From Yersinia enterocolitica (GTDB lineage Bacteria; Pseudomonadota; Gammaproteobacteria; Enterobacterales; Enterobacteriaceae), in NCBI GenBank assembly GCA_002082245.2, contig NBTC02000002.1:3472001-3536000 (forward strand): 64,000 nt of DNA, in the 5' to 3' direction. This document shows positions 7,782 to 19,097 of this stretch, one piece after another; position 1 is the stretch's first letter; each line of letters starts with the position of its first letter. The notes under the pieces are model-generated. The model did not search any database. It saw only the letters and a list, made by a program, of their open reading frames with translations, and had not been told where the DNA came from. The position numbers and the translations under genes were made by a program.

Positions 7782-8378
7782 TTATTGCAACTGCGCCACA
7801 ATCAGTGGCCAGCGGGCGTCAAACTCTTGTGTTGGCCGGTAGCGGAATTCTGAACGGACAAAGCGCGAAAGCATCCCTTCACAAAATGCCAGTAGTTGAG
7901 TCGCCAATAGCGCTTCATCATGTATAAAACCTTGCCCATCACGCAGTTTTTTCTCGCGCAAAACTTGACGCAATTGCACTTCAATACGTTCAAATAGTTG
8001 ATTAATCCGCCCTTGCAGACGATCTTGTTCAAACATCAGTGCATGCCCGGTCATGATTCGGGTCAGGCCGGGGTTGCGTTCTGCAAACCCTAATACCAGT
8101 AGCAGGATTAGCCGGAGGCGATTAAACGTCTCTTTTTCATCTTGCAGAATCAAATTAATGCGGGACATCAGACTATCTTCAATAAACTCGATCAGGCTAT
8201 CGAACATCCGCGTTTTACTGGGGAAATGTCGATAAAGCGCTGCTTCAGAAACCCCCACATTGGCGGCAAGTTTAGCGGTAGTAATGCGTTGGCTACCATC
8301 ACTGGATTCCAGCATCTGCGCTAAAGCCTGCAAAATTTCCTCGCGCCTGTTCCTTTTCGTATTCTGTTTTTCTGCCAT
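7782..8378 (-). CDS. slmA: nucleoid occlusion factor SlmA
   Basis: A 198-residue TetR-family protein that binds specific chromosomal sites and blocks FtsZ assembly over the nucleoid. The start [20 protein letters not shown] agrees with SlmA of enterobacteria; the TetR helix-turn-helix is [21 protein letters not shown], and the C-terminal ligand-like dimer domain ends at [12 protein letters not shown]. An earlier in-frame start at 8447 would add 23 residues that are not part of the family. It converges with pyrE and is separated from dut by 120 bases, as in E. coli. Confidence 0.95.
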   Translation of the reverse strand: MAEKQNTKRNRREEILQALAQMLESSDGSQRITTAKLAANVGVSEAALYRHFPSKTRMFDSLIEFIEDSLMSRINLILQDEKETFNRLRLILLLVLGFAERNPGLTRIMTGHALMFEQDRLQGRINQLFERIEVQLRQVLREKKLRDGQGFIHDEALLATQLLAFCEGMLSRFVRSEFRYRPTQEFDARWPLIVAQLQ

Positions 8379-8499
8379 GTCCGAGTAGACCCTTGCTAAA
8401 AATGACTTAATAACAAAAACCCAAATATCGGCCGCACTGGGTACCAAGCCCCGGCGGCTTATGTGATAGCTTTTTTACGATATTGAGGTCTAGGGTAGG

Positions 8500-8955
8500 T
8501 TATTGGCGCCCAGAATGACCAAAACCACCGGTACCACGTTCACTTTGGTCAAAATCCTCAACCAAATTGAATTCTGCTTGTACTACGGGAACAAATACCA
8601 TCTGAGCGATGCGTTCACCGGGTTCGATGGTAAAAGCCTGTTGACCACGGTTCCAGACTGACACCATCAATTGCCCTTGATAATCGGAATCAATCAGCCC
8701 CACCAGATTACCTAATACCACGCCATGCTTATGCCCCAAACCGGAGCGCGGCAGAATGACGGCGGCTAAAGCACTATCACCGATGTGTATGGCTAAGCCG
8801 GTAGGTAACAATGTGGTTTGCCCCGGCAGTAAATCAACTGCCTCGTCCAGACAGGCACGTAAATCCAGCCCGGCAGAACCTTCTGTAGCATAGGTTGGTA
8901 AAGGAAATTCATTGCCAACACGTGGGTCCAGAATTTTAATGTCGATTTTTTTCAT
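8500..8955 (-). CDS. dut: deoxyuridine triphosphatase
   Basis: A 151-residue trimeric dUTPase that hydrolyses dUTP to dUMP and pyrophosphate, keeping uracil out of DNA and supplying dTMP synthesis. The five family motifs are visible, including [40 protein letters not shown] and the C-terminal [10 protein letters not shown]. The start [10 protein letters not shown] matches the E. coli protein; in-frame ATGs just upstream at 8958 and 8970 are possible but add no conserved sequence. The gene overlaps the 3' end of coaBC by 20 bases, which indicates co-transcription and coupling. Confidence 0.96.
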   Translation of the reverse strand: MKKIDIKILDPRVGNEFPLPTYATEGSAGLDLRACLDEAVDLLPGQTTLLPTGLAIHIGDSALAAVILPRSGLGHKHGVVLGNLVGLIDSDYQGQLMVSVWNRGQQAFTIEPGERIAQMVFVPVVQAEFNLVEDFDQSERGTGGFGHSGRQ

Positions 8956-10150
8956 CATAACGGCTGACAATCTCGTCTATTAAACGCTGACTGAGGAGGT
9001 GTTTATCGCTGAGCGGTAAACGTTTCTCTCCAGCCAGCCAAAAAAGGTGCAAGGCATTGGTATCACTGTTAAAACCATGCTCTGCGAGCGATACATCATT
9101 AGCGCAAATCAGATCCAGCTTCTTTCGCACTAGTTTTTGTCGCGCGTATTCTTCCACATTCTGGGTTTCGGCAGCAAATCCAACCACAAATGGTCGATTT
9201 TTAGCCATCGAAGCCACGCCAGCAACAATATCCGGGTTTTTCACCAACTTAAGGGTGATTTCATCACCCTGTTTTTTTATTTTCTCATCAGAAACTTGCT
9301 CTGCACGGTAATCTGCTACCGCAGCACAAGAAATAAAAATATTCTGCTGGGCTACGGTGTTCTGCACGACCTGCTGCATCTCAAGAGCACTGACAACATC
9401 AATGCGATTAACACCCGTCGGCGTGGAGAGATTCACCGGGCCTGCAATCAGCGTGACTTTAGCGCCTCTCGCGGCGGCGGCCTGAGCAATTGCGAAGCCC
9501 ATCTTGCCCGAACTTTGATTACTGATAAAGCGCACCGGATCAAGTGCTTCACGGGTTGGCCCTGCGGTAATCATGACACTCAAATGTTGCAGGTCTTGTT
9601 TTGCAGAAAAATGACTGTCTGCCAGTGCGACGATTTCCAGCGGGTCCAGCATTCTTCCCGGCCCCACATCACCACAAGCCTGGCTGCCGCTGTCCGGCCC
9701 CCACAGCAACATTCCGCGATTAGCGAGAGTCTGCAAGTTCGCTTGGGTGGCCGTAGCACGGTACATCTGTTGATTCATGGCCGGAACAGCCGCAATAGGG
9801 GCTGCCGTGGCCAGGCAAACCGTGGTCAGTAGGTCATTTGCCATCCCCGCAGCAACCCGGGCCAGCAAATCAGCCGTAGCCGGAGCCATGATGACCAGAT
9901 CAGCCCATTTACCTAACTCAATATGGCCCATGGCGGCTTCTGCCGCCGGATCGAGTAAATCATCTGAGACGGGATAGCCCGAGACTGCCTGCAACGTGAG
10001 CGGCGTAATGAACGCTTTGGCGGCGGTCGTCATCACCACACGCACTTCTGCGCCCCTGTCGCGCAAGCGGCGTACCAGCTCAGGAGATTTATACGCGGCA
10101 ATACCTCCGCTAATCCCGAGCACAATATGTTTGCCGGAAAGTCCCGTCAT
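8936..10150 (-). CDS. coaBC: bifunctional phosphopantothenoylcysteine decarboxylase/synthetase
   Basis: A fusion of CoaC (N-terminal flavoprotein decarboxylase) and CoaB (C-terminal CTP-dependent synthetase), steps two and three of coenzyme A synthesis. The CoaC part shows the flavin site [10 protein letters not shown], the catalytic His in [14 protein letters not shown], the PAMNQQMY clamp and the active Cys in [11 protein letters not shown]. The CoaB part shows [20 protein letters not shown] and KIKKQGDE. About 404 residues. An ATG three bases earlier (10153) is equally placed behind GGA, and a longer frame to 10240 is not supported. It is divergent from radC. Confidence 0.95.
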   Translation of the reverse strand: MTGLSGKHIVLGISGGIAAYKSPELVRRLRDRGAEVRVVMTTAAKAFITPLTLQAVSGYPVSDDLLDPAAEAAMGHIELGKWADLVIMAPATADLLARVAAGMANDLLTTVCLATAAPIAAVPAMNQQMYRATATQANLQTLANRGMLLWGPDSGSQACGDVGPGRMLDPLEIVALADSHFSAKQDLQHLSVMITAGPTREALDPVRFISNQSSGKMGFAIAQAAAARGAKVTLIAGPVNLSTPTGVNRIDVVSALEMQQVVQNTVAQQNIFISCAAVADYRAEQVSDEKIKKQGDEITLKLVKNPDIVAGVASMAKNRPFVVGFAAETQNVEEYARQKLVRKKLDLICANDVSLAEHGFNSDTNALHLFWLAGEKRLPLSDKHLLSQRLIDEIVSRYDEKNRH

Positions 10151-10346
10151 CATGATTGTCCGAATGAAAGCTGTAAGAGGCAATATTTTAGCATAACCAC
10201 TGAGTAGATTAGCTATCGGGCTGTCGCTTGATGTCATCAATCATCAAATTTGCGAAGCGTTTCGCATGCACTTAATCATGAGTTCGCCAGGCAGAAAGCC
10301 TTCTGTCATGCTGCATGTGCTGTTCTGGGATTACAGGAGCCAAAGG

Positions 10347-11015
10347 ATGGATGAATGGTATGGGCAGATAGCCCCAAGGGAGAAATTACTGAAATACGGT
10401 GCAGCCATGCTGACCGATGCCGAGTTACTCGCTATTTTTCTGCGTACCGGTATTCCGGGAGTACACGTAATGCAGATGGCTGAATATCTGATTGAAGAGT
10501 TTGGCTCACTTCATGGGCTGATGTCGGCGGATTATCAGACGTTATGTGCTCAAAAAGGGATTGGTGCATCTAAATACAGCCAAATTCAAGCTATTGCAGA
10601 ACTAGCCTGCCGTTGTTTTTCATCCCACCTGATGCGGGAAAGTGTTCTGCAAAATCCCGAAATTACCCAAAAGTTTCTACAAAATATTCTTTCCCACCGC
10701 GAACGAGAGATTTTTTTAGTCATGTTTTTGGATAACCAGCATCGTGTTATTCGCCATGAGGAGATGTTTACTGGTACCATTAGCAGCGTTGAGGTCCATC
10801 CGAGAGAAATTGTGCGTGAAGCGCTGAAGGTTAATGCCGCCGCGCTGATTCTGGCGCATAATCACCCCTCGGGTAAGGCTGAACCGAGCCAAGCCGACCG
10901 TTTGATTACTACGCAGGTGATAAAAGCCTGCTCATTATTAGATATTCGTGTGCTCGATCATTTAGTGGTTGGCCGGGGTGAATGTGTCTCATTTGCTGAA
11001 CGGGGATGGCTTTAG
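10347..11015 (+). CDS. radC: RadC/YicR JAB-domain protein
   Basis: A 222-residue protein, the length of E. coli RadC. The N-terminal half has a helix-hairpin-helix-like region ([33 protein letters not shown]), and the C-terminal half is a JAB1/MPN domain with the metal-binding set in [17 protein letters not shown]. Despite the name, a role in repair is not established for the family. I chose the ATG at 10347 because AGGAG lies seven bases before it; the open frame extends upstream to 10266 without support. Confidence 0.93.
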   Translation: MDEWYGQIAPREKLLKYGAAMLTDAELLAIFLRTGIPGVHVMQMAEYLIEEFGSLHGLMSADYQTLCAQKGIGASKYSQIQAIAELACRCFSSHLMRESVLQNPEITQKFLQNILSHREREIFLVMFLDNQHRVIRHEEMFTGTISSVEVHPREIVREALKVNAAALILAHNHPSGKAEPSQADRLITTQVIKACSLLDIRVLDHLVVGRGECVSFAERGWL

Positions 11016-11059
11016 AGCAATAATAATTGATCCTTTCAGGATCTTTAGCTGTTCGGGAC

Positions 11060-11088
11060 TTGAGCACTTACGCTTCAGAGCGTATACT
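11060..11088 (+). promoter_or_regulatory. predicted sigma-70 promoter of rpmB-rpmG
   Basis: TTGAGC (11060-11065), a 17-base spacer, and TATACT (11083-11088) give a good sigma-70 promoter immediately before the rpmB leader, with a GC-rich start region after it. Transcription from about 11095 would leave a leader of roughly 180 bases. Confidence 0.6.
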
Positions 11089-11121
11089 ACGCCACCTTTG
11101 AGAATCTTGGGTTTGGCGTGA

Positions 11122-11213
11122 AGAGCCTATCTCAGCAGGTTTATAGCCTGGTGGCAGGGGTTTCTGACCTGATGACAGTGAGTCTTCTCAGTGAATTTGC
11201 TGAGATGGGCTCT
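11122..11213 (+). promoter_or_regulatory. long stem in the rpmB leader
   Basis: AGAGCCTATCTCAGCA (11122-11137) can pair with TGCTGAGATGGGCTCT (11198-11213): 15 Watson-Crick pairs and one G-U pair, enclosing about 60 bases that contain further short stems. The structure ends 65 bases before the rpmB start. A leader-based control by a ribosomal protein is possible but not shown. Confidence 0.55.
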
Positions 11214-11257
11214 AAAGCCTGACGAGGCGGCCAAATCCTATACGAAGCTCGAGCTGA

Positions 11258-11515
<258 letters not shown>

Positions 11516-11523
11516 GGAACTGA

Positions 11524-11694
<171 letters not shown>

Positions 11695-11715
11695 TTTTAA
11701 TTTTGGTGGATTATG

Positions 11716-11741
11716 AAAACCCGGCTTCGGCCGGGTTTTTT
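11716..11741 (+). terminator. rpmBG terminator
   Basis: AAAACCCGGC TTCG GCCGGGTTTT, a ten-pair stem with a UUCG tetraloop followed by T residues. Confidence 0.92.
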
Positions 11742-11780
11742 ATTATATAAAGTTCAGTGAGATACGTTTAGGGAGGTTAC

Positions 11781-12590
11781 ATGCCTGAATTACCAGAAGT
11801 TGAGACCAGCCGACGCGGGATCGAACCTTATCTTGTCGGCCAAACTATTCTTTACGCGGTGGTTAGAAATGCCCGTTTGCGTTGGCCGGTATCCGATGAA
11901 ATTCTGGCTTTGAGTGATCAGCCGGTGCTCAGTGTTCAGCGTAGGGCCAAGTATTTACTAATAGAACTGCCAACTGGCTGGATTATCGTCCATCTGGGGA
12001 TGTCAGGTAGCTTACGGATATTATCTGAAGAAACTGAAGCTGAAAAACACGACCATGTCGATTTGGTGATCAGTAATGGCAAAATATTGCGTTATACCGA
12101 CCCACGGCGCTTTGGTGCCTGGTTGTGGGCAAAAGACCTTGAAACCAGCAATGTATTAGCACATTTAGGGCCAGAACCACTGAGCGACGAATTTTCTGCC
12201 CAATATCTGTTTGATAAATCACGTAATAAGCGCACCGTGATTAAACAGTGGCTGATGGATAATAAAGTGGTAGTTGGTGTTGGCAATATTTACGCCAGTG
12301 AATCCTTGTTTGCCGCGGGTCTTTTGCCTGACCGTGCCGCCGGTTCATTAACCAACGCTGAAATTGTACTGCTAGTGGCCACAATAAAAGCCGTGTTGCT
12401 GCATTCCATTGAGCAGGGGGGCACTACATTGCGCGACTTTCTACAGTCAGACGGTAAGCCTGGTTACTTTGCGCAGGAGTTGCAGGTGTACGGGCGGGCA
12501 GGCGAGTCATGTCGCCGTTGTGGGCATCTGATTGAAATTGCGAAACATGGGCAGCGCAGCACGTTTTTTTGCCGCCACTGCCAGCATTAA
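11781..12590 (+). CDS. mutM: formamidopyrimidine-DNA glycosylase
   Basis: A 269-residue bifunctional glycosylase/AP lyase that removes 8-oxoguanine and formamidopyrimidines. The N-terminus after Met removal is [12 protein letters not shown], where Pro is the catalytic nucleophile and the following Glu the general acid. The helix-two-turn-helix region contains [13 protein letters not shown], and the C-terminal zinc finger is CRRCGHLI...FFCRHCQH. Full length compared with E. coli Fpg. GGAGG precedes the start by six bases. Confidence 0.97.
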   Translation: MPELPEVETSRRGIEPYLVGQTILYAVVRNARLRWPVSDEILALSDQPVLSVQRRAKYLLIELPTGWIIVHLGMSGSLRILSEETEAEKHDHVDLVISNGKILRYTDPRRFGAWLWAKDLETSNVLAHLGPEPLSDEFSAQYLFDKSRNKRTVIKQWLMDNKVVVGVGNIYASESLFAAGLLPDRAAGSLTNAEIVLLVATIKAVLLHSIEQGGTTLRDFLQSDGKPGYFAQELQVYGRAGESCRRCGHLIEIAKHGQRSTFFCRHCQH

Positions 12591-12591
12591 T

Positions 12592-12687
12592 CGTATACCC
12601 TTCGTATTTGAAGCCGCTGGGTTGTGAGCTATGTTCGCTTACCACCTACCGGTAACGCCAATTAACTTTGGCTATATAGGGTATCGC
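12592..12687. repeat. degenerate ERIC-like repeat
   Basis: The stretch opens GTATACCC and closes TATAGGGTATCG, with TTTGAAGCCGC following the left end as in ERIC repeats elsewhere in the window. It is shorter (about 96 bases) and diverged. It lies between the convergent mutM and coaD genes. Confidence 0.5.
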
Positions 12688-12699
12688 GTAAATAAAGAG

Positions 12700-13958
<1,259 letters not shown>

Positions 13959-15236
13959 TTAGTGGCTCCGTTGCGGCAGATAAGGCTCCAGCAAGTGTAA
14001 TAGCCGCTGTAGTGCACCTTGGTTTTCATGCAACACATCAACTGCATGGCGACCATAATAGAGGCGGCAATCTTCATCTGTTAGCAGCACGGTGATTTCT
14101 TTTACCAGCGATAGGGTATCTGTTACGGTTATCAACCCTTCAGCCTGCTCCAGCTTGGCACAGATGTCTTTAAAGTTAAATGTATGTGGCCCCATCAACA
14201 CCGGAATGGCATGGGCCGCGGCTTCCAATGGATTATGACCACCACGTTCAACCAGGCTTCCACCGACAAAGGCCAGATCGGCAATACCATATAGCAGCAT
14301 CAGTTCACCCATGGTATCGCCAATCACAACCTGTGTACTGCCAGAAGGGATTTCACCTTTGCTACGTAAGGTATAACTCAGCCCTGCTTTCTGTGTCAGT
14401 TCAACCGCTGTCGGGAAACGTTCGGGATGACGAGGTACCAAAATCAACAATAATGTCGGGAAGTGTTGCAGCAATTGGCTGTGAGCCTCCAGCAAAATGG
14501 CTTCTTCGCCGTCATGAGTACTGGTTGCAATCCACACCGGGCGATGCGGTGCCCATTGGCGGCGTAATGTTACGGCTCTGGCTGCTAATTCAGGGGTGAC
14601 GGAAATATCAAATTTCAGGCTGCCCGTTACCGTCAACTGAGAACGTCTTAGGCCCAGTTCGATGAAACGGTCGCCATCTTCTTGATTTTGTGCAGCAATC
14701 AGTGTGATGCGTTGCAACATATTACGGATAAAACTACCGATTTTCTTATAGCCAGCGGCAGAACGGGCAGAAAGACGTGCATTGGCAATCACCAGTGGGA
14801 TCTTGCGACGATGCAGCGCATTGATAAGATTCGGCCACAGTTCTGTTTCCATGATAATGACCAGCTTAGGATTGACCTGATCAAGAAAACGGTTCACCGA
14901 GCCGGGGAGGTCGTAAGGCAGATAAACGTGGTGAACATCTTTACCAAACGCAGATTGGACACGCTCAGAACCGGTAGGTGTCATGGTGGTCACGGTAATG
15001 GGCAGTGATGGGTAGCGATGACGTAATGCCCTGACTAAAGGGATCGCGGCCAGTGTTTCACCGACTGAAACTGAATGCAGCATGATACCGCCAGCGACAA
15101 CTTTACCGGCACAAAAACCATAGCGTTCCCCCCAACGCTTGCGATAAGCGGGGGCTTTACGGCTACGTAACAGCAACCGCAGCCAAATCAAAGGTTGAAT
15201 AAGGTAGAGCAGTACCTGATATAAACGCAGCAACAT
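13959..15236 (-). CDS. waaA: Kdo transferase
   Basis: A 425-residue GT30 enzyme that transfers Kdo residues from CMP-Kdo to lipid IVA at the cytoplasmic face of the inner membrane. The N-terminus (MLLRLYQVLLYLIQPLIWLR) is the membrane anchor, followed by the conserved RKAPAYRKRWGERYGF. The glycosyltransferase-B C-terminal domain contains FVGGSLVERGGHNPLE. The length is the same as in E. coli, with the start at 15236 rather than an in-frame site at 15278. It leads the waaA-waaE-coaD operon and is preceded by a 625-base non-coding gap. Confidence 0.96.
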   Translation of the reverse strand: MLLRLYQVLLYLIQPLIWLRLLLRSRKAPAYRKRWGERYGFCAGKVVAGGIMLHSVSVGETLAAIPLVRALRHRYPSLPITVTTMTPTGSERVQSAFGKDVHHVYLPYDLPGSVNRFLDQVNPKLVIIMETELWPNLINALHRRKIPLVIANARLSARSAAGYKKIGSFIRNMLQRITLIAAQNQEDGDRFIELGLRRSQLTVTGSLKFDISVTPELAARAVTLRRQWAPHRPVWIATSTHDGEEAILLEAHSQLLQHFPTLLLILVPRHPERFPTAVELTQKAGLSYTLRSKGEIPSGSTQVVIGDTMGELMLLYGIADLAFVGGSLVERGGHNPLEAAAHAIPVLMGPHTFNFKDICAKLEQAEGLITVTDTLSLVKEITVLLTDEDCRLYYGRHAVDVLHENQGALQRLLHLLEPYLPQRSH

Positions 15237-15417
15237 TCTATCAATTTCATTAATATGGATTATTAAGAATAATACCATATTTGAGCAAGAAAGGCTCTTT
15301 TCAACTGGGCCAGCCTGATAGCCGGAGTAGGGCCAGACTATTCATAAAAAAGAATATAATTTTTAACAAATTTCAGTAATTGGGCAGCGATAAAATTGAT
15401 TTTGCGTGCTTAAAGAT

Positions 15418-15436
15418 GAGAGTGATTATCATTATT
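15418..15436 (-). promoter_or_regulatory. Fur-box-like sequence upstream of waaA
   Basis: On the minus strand the site reads AATAATGATAATCACTCTC, 16 of 19 positions equal to the Fur consensus GATAATGATAATCATTATC. It is about 180 bases before the waaA start. I could not define a confident -35/-10 pair around it, so regulation is inference. Confidence 0.45.
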
Positions 15437-15755
15437 TCTTGTTGCGCTTAAATGTATAGCCATAGATACCAGTAAGTTATTATTTGGTGATATTTTTATC
15501 TGGAAATATGCCTATTTTTGGCGGTATATCGCTATTTATTGAAGCCTCTACTTTGATGGAATGATATTTAGTAATTAATGGTGTGACCGATAAATTGGTG
15601 AGCCGTTATTCGGAGGATATCAGTGAGTCGCGTTATTAATTATTTAAATAATTAATTAGAAATTCTTAACAGTCAGGTGTTGATGTTAATTGAAGCTATG
15701 TATTAGCCGCCATCTCTTGTTGGATAATAGGTTAGAAAGATAATCAGACAACCCA

Positions 15756-15793
15756 TAACAAGCGAATCTGATAATTACCAGAGTCGCTTGTTA
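15756..15793. repeat. inverted repeat downstream of waaC
   Basis: TAACAAGCGAATCTG (15756-15770) and CAGAGTCGCTTGTTA (15779-15793) pair at 14 of 15 positions with an eight-base loop. There is no T tract on either side, so it is a strong hairpin but not a standard terminator; it may protect the 3' end of the waaC mRNA. Confidence 0.6.
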
Positions 15794-15861
15794 TTACATG
15801 ATAAATACTGGCAGATAGAATTCCTGGCATGAATAAATCACGGAAAACAAACAATAGTCGC

Positions 15862-16827
15862 TTATGAAATCAGTGCTTCCAATCGCGCCATAATAGTTTC
15901 AGCCGTAATAGTATCCATGCTTTTTTGTTCGGAAATCACCGCAATCTGGTTTTTCCCGTAGCCACCAATTAACCCAGGGTCAGTTGGACCGAACAGGGTA
16001 ATATTGGGGCGATCCAACGCTGCGGTTAGGTGGCTGAGGCCGGTATCAACGGAAACGACGGCTTTTGCACCCGCCAGAACCTCTGCCACCTGCTGGAGGC
16101 TGAGTTTAGGCAAGACCTCAACATGCGGAAAATGCTCCGCTAATCGTAACGCGCGTTGATACTCATGTTCCGCCCCCCATGGTAACTTGATTTTTAAACC
16201 GGTGGGTGCAACCAGCTCGATCAATTGCAGCCAATGGCTTTCAGGCCAGTGCTTGCTGTCTCTGGTTGTTGCGTGCAGAAAAACCAAATACTGGCCAGCA
16301 TCGCTGGGTAATTGGCTTAAAAAGCGCTGCGCGATAGCATAATCGCCATAGCTGTCAGGTTTGTCATAGCCAAGGCTTTTGGCAAACAGTTGGCGTATGC
16401 GCTCAACAGCATGTTGTTTAGTATCAATCTCATGACGGCAGTTATAAAACCAACTGGCAAAGGGTTCGCGGGCACTTTTGCAATCTGGGCCATGTCTAAC
16501 CCCTTTGGCGATACGGGTAATCAGTGCGGCACTTTTAATTAGCCCCTGAGCATCAATCACCACATCATAACGGCGCTGCTGCACAACACGTTTAAAATCA
16601 CAGCGTTCCTGCCGGGTATCACTACCAAACCAATTCTTACGCCAACGGCGGATGGCAACCGGAATCACTCGATCCACCGCCGGGTGCCAACTGGGTATTT
16701 GGCTGAACCCTTCCTCTACCACCCAATCAAAGCGAATCTCTGGCATAGCATTCATCGCATCGGTCAGTGCGGGCAACGTGTGTAAAACGTCGCCCATTGA
16801 AGAGGTTTTAACGATCAATACATGCAT
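15862..16827 (-). CDS. waaC: LPS heptosyltransferase I
   Basis: A 321-residue GT9 enzyme that adds the first L-glycero-D-manno-heptose to Kdo. The start MHVLIVKTSSMGDVLHTLPA is the WaaC signature with the catalytic Asp in SMGDVLH; HATTRDSKHWPE and the VDTGLSHLTAAL nucleotide-sugar motif follow. The ATG shares one base with the stop codon of waaF (TAATG), so hldD-waaF-waaC form one operon. Full length compared with E. coli. Confidence 0.96.
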   Translation of the reverse strand: MHVLIVKTSSMGDVLHTLPALTDAMNAMPEIRFDWVVEEGFSQIPSWHPAVDRVIPVAIRRWRKNWFGSDTRQERCDFKRVVQQRRYDVVIDAQGLIKSAALITRIAKGVRHGPDCKSAREPFASWFYNCRHEIDTKQHAVERIRQLFAKSLGYDKPDSYGDYAIAQRFLSQLPSDAGQYLVFLHATTRDSKHWPESHWLQLIELVAPTGLKIKLPWGAEHEYQRALRLAEHFPHVEVLPKLSLQQVAEVLAGAKAVVSVDTGLSHLTAALDRPNITLFGPTDPGLIGGYGKNQIAVISEQKSMDTITAETIMARLEALIS

Positions 16828-17891
16828 TAATCGGCCTCACTGACAGTGCTTTGGCGAGCCGATAATTGTTTCTCAAGGGCCGCCATCACTTGTTCTGGCT
16901 GGATATCAATCAAACTCTGATGATAGCCTTGCGCGCTATCGCCTTTGCGCACTTTGTGATAGCCGGTAATGAGGCGAATGACCGTAGCTTTATCGGACAG
17001 TGGTGGGGTGAAATCCGGGCTGCTTGGGCCATATAAGGCCACTAATGGCTTATTTAATGCAGCAGCAACATGCATTAAACCGGAGTCATTACTGACTACC
17101 GCACTACAGGCTGCAATCAATACCACCGCTTGTTCCAGCGAGGTTTGCCCCGCCAGATTGAGGCAGAATTCGCGGGAATTTTCGCCCAAAGTCTGGCGGA
17201 TCTCTTCACCGGCTTCGTTATCTTTAGCTGAACCTAATAAGACGACCTGATAGCCAGTATCAATCAGTTTCTGGGCCAGCGTAGCATAGTGATAATGTGG
17301 CCAGCGTTTTGCCGGACCAAACTCAGCGCCTGGGCAGAAACCCACGATTGGCCGGTTATCAGTCAAATTGAATGACGCAGTAATCTCGGCAATTTCTTCA
17401 TCCCGAACCTGCAATTGCGGCCATAGCAAAGGTTGCGGTAAATCGTCGGCTGAATGGATTTTTTCTTTATCATAGGCCAGTGCGACATAGCGCTGAACCA
17501 TCATAGGGAAGGCTTGTTTATCCAAGATACGCATATCATTGAGCAAGAAGTAGCGCATTTCGCCACGCCAGCCAATGCGTTGCTTAATCCCTGAAAAATA
17601 AGGTATCAGGGCGGATTTAAATGAGTTTGGCAGCACATAGGCACGGTCATAGCCGGTTTCACGTAAGGCTAAACCCAAGCGACGACGTTCATCAAAAGCA
17701 AAAGCCCCATGGCCTAAGGGCATGGGGATTGCATGACGCACTTCTGGCATTCTGGCCAAAAGCGGACGGCACCACGCAGGTGCCATCACATCAATATCTG
17801 CTGCCGGATATTCGGCCTTCAGGGTACGGTAAAGACTTTGCGACATCATCATATCGCCAACCCAAGAAGGGCCGATGACCAGTATTTTCAT
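16827..17891 (-). CDS. waaF: LPS heptosyltransferase II
   Basis: A 354-residue GT9 enzyme that adds the second heptose. It starts MKILVIGPSWVGDMMMSQSL, with the acceptor-site Asp in WVGDMMM; the donor-binding region shows FCPGAEFGPAKRWP and SNDSGLMHVAAAL. An in-frame ATG four codons upstream (17903) is possible, but the family begins at MKIL. It follows hldD after 30 bases and overlaps waaC by one base. Confidence 0.96.
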   Translation of the reverse strand: MKILVIGPSWVGDMMMSQSLYRTLKAEYPAADIDVMAPAWCRPLLARMPEVRHAIPMPLGHGAFAFDERRRLGLALRETGYDRAYVLPNSFKSALIPYFSGIKQRIGWRGEMRYFLLNDMRILDKQAFPMMVQRYVALAYDKEKIHSADDLPQPLLWPQLQVRDEEIAEITASFNLTDNRPIVGFCPGAEFGPAKRWPHYHYATLAQKLIDTGYQVVLLGSAKDNEAGEEIRQTLGENSREFCLNLAGQTSLEQAVVLIAACSAVVSNDSGLMHVAAALNKPLVALYGPSSPDFTPPLSDKATVIRLITGYHKVRKGDSAQGYHQSLIDIQPEQVMAALEKQLSARQSTVSEAD

Positions 17892-17921
17892 ACCGTTTAT
17901 CAATTCCTTGCAGCAAGTAAT

Positions 17922-18854
17922 TTAGACTGAGCGATTGAGCCAGGCCAGGTATTCGTTGACGCCTTCAGCGACGGTTTTGAACGGCTTGTCGTAACCCGCA
18001 GCACGTAACTTGGTGAGGTCAGCTTGGGTGTATGCCTGATAACGACCTTTCAGTTTTTCAGGGAATTCAATGTATTCCACAGGTCCACTGTGGTGGAAGT
18101 CTACTACCGCATCGGCAACAGCCTGGAAAGATTCTGCGCGACCGGTACCACAGTTGAAAATGCCGGAGACATTGTTTTGCCAGAACCACAGGTTAACGTC
18201 AGCCACATCACCCACATAGATGAAATCGCGTTTGAAGTTTTCACTGCCGGAGAAGAGTTTAGGATTCTCACCCGCATTGATCTGGTTATTCAGGTGGAAG
18301 GCAACGCTTGCCATGCTGCCTTTGTGCCCTTCGCGTGGGCCATAAACGTTGAAATAACGGAAACCACAAATTTGCGAATCAGCTTGCGGCAGAATCTCGC
18401 GCACATACTGATCAAACAAGAATTTGGAATAACCATAAACGTTAAGTGGTTGTTCGTACTGACGATCTTCGATGAAATTATCGGTACGCCCACCGTAAGT
18501 GGCAGCAGAAGAGGCATATAAAAACGGAATGCCGCGATCCAGACAGAAGTGCAGGATATCTTTAGAGTATTGATAGTTGTTATCCATCATGTACTTGCCA
18601 TCCCACTCGGTGGTGGAAGAACAGGCACCCTCATGGAAAATAGCATCAATATCACCCATGTCATCACCGGCAACGATACTGGCGACAAAATCTTCTTTAT
18701 CCATGTAATCAGCGATATCCAGATCAACCAAATTGACGAATTTAGTGCCGTCTTTCAGGTTATCAACAACCAGAATATCTTTATAACCGATATTATTCAG
18801 TGCCTTAACGATATTGCTGCCAATGAAACCGGCGCCGCCAGTGACGATAATCAT
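17922..18854 (-). CDS. hldD: ADP-L-glycero-D-manno-heptose 6-epimerase
   Basis: A 310-residue short-chain dehydrogenase-type epimerase that makes the heptose donor used by WaaC and WaaF. It begins [20 protein letters not shown] with the NADP-binding GGAGFIG motif and has the catalytic YGYSKF (Tyr-x3-Lys) segment near residue 140. The length equals the E. coli protein. It opens the hldD-waaF-waaC operon and is divergent from kbl; the 243-base gap between them carries both promoters. Confidence 0.97.
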   Translation of the reverse strand: MIIVTGGAGFIGSNIVKALNNIGYKDILVVDNLKDGTKFVNLVDLDIADYMDKEDFVASIVAGDDMGDIDAIFHEGACSSTTEWDGKYMMDNNYQYSKDILHFCLDRGIPFLYASSAATYGGRTDNFIEDRQYEQPLNVYGYSKFLFDQYVREILPQADSQICGFRYFNVYGPREGHKGSMASVAFHLNNQINAGENPKLFSGSENFKRDFIYVGDVADVNLWFWQNNVSGIFNCGTGRAESFQAVADAVVDFHHSGPVEYIEFPEKLKGRYQAYTQADLTKLRAAGYDKPFKTVAEGVNEYLAWLNRSV

Positions 18855-19097
18855 CAGGTTCACCCTTGCTAATCTTCTTGGTCGGGCACAATGCCCCACA
18901 CTCTAGTTGGCGTTATCATAACATTTCATAGGATAGCGCACAGCCGCAAGGGGCTTAATCTCACGGTTTCTATGCGCTTTAGGATTGTTCACCGTGATAT
19001 GTACTGCATTTTTTATAATATAAGACAAGGTTCCTCGTCAGTTCACTCACTAATCAGTAAAATGTACTGTGAAATTGCCCATCTTGGAGATAACTGA

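Larger units (their letters stand above)
15237..15861. other. AT-rich non-coding gap between waaA and waaC
   Basis: No open frame with a plausible start is present in these 625 bases, although both neighbours run leftward. It is clearly richer in A and T than the flanking genes. It contains a Fur-box-like site (15418-15436) and a 15-base inverted repeat just past waaC (15756-15793). The gap may be an extended promoter region for waaA or the scar of a lost core gene. Confidence 0.6.

Noticed and set aside
9137..9832. 231-codon open frame antisense to coaBC
   Set aside because: Lies entirely inside a conserved gene on the other strand and has no recognisable domain.
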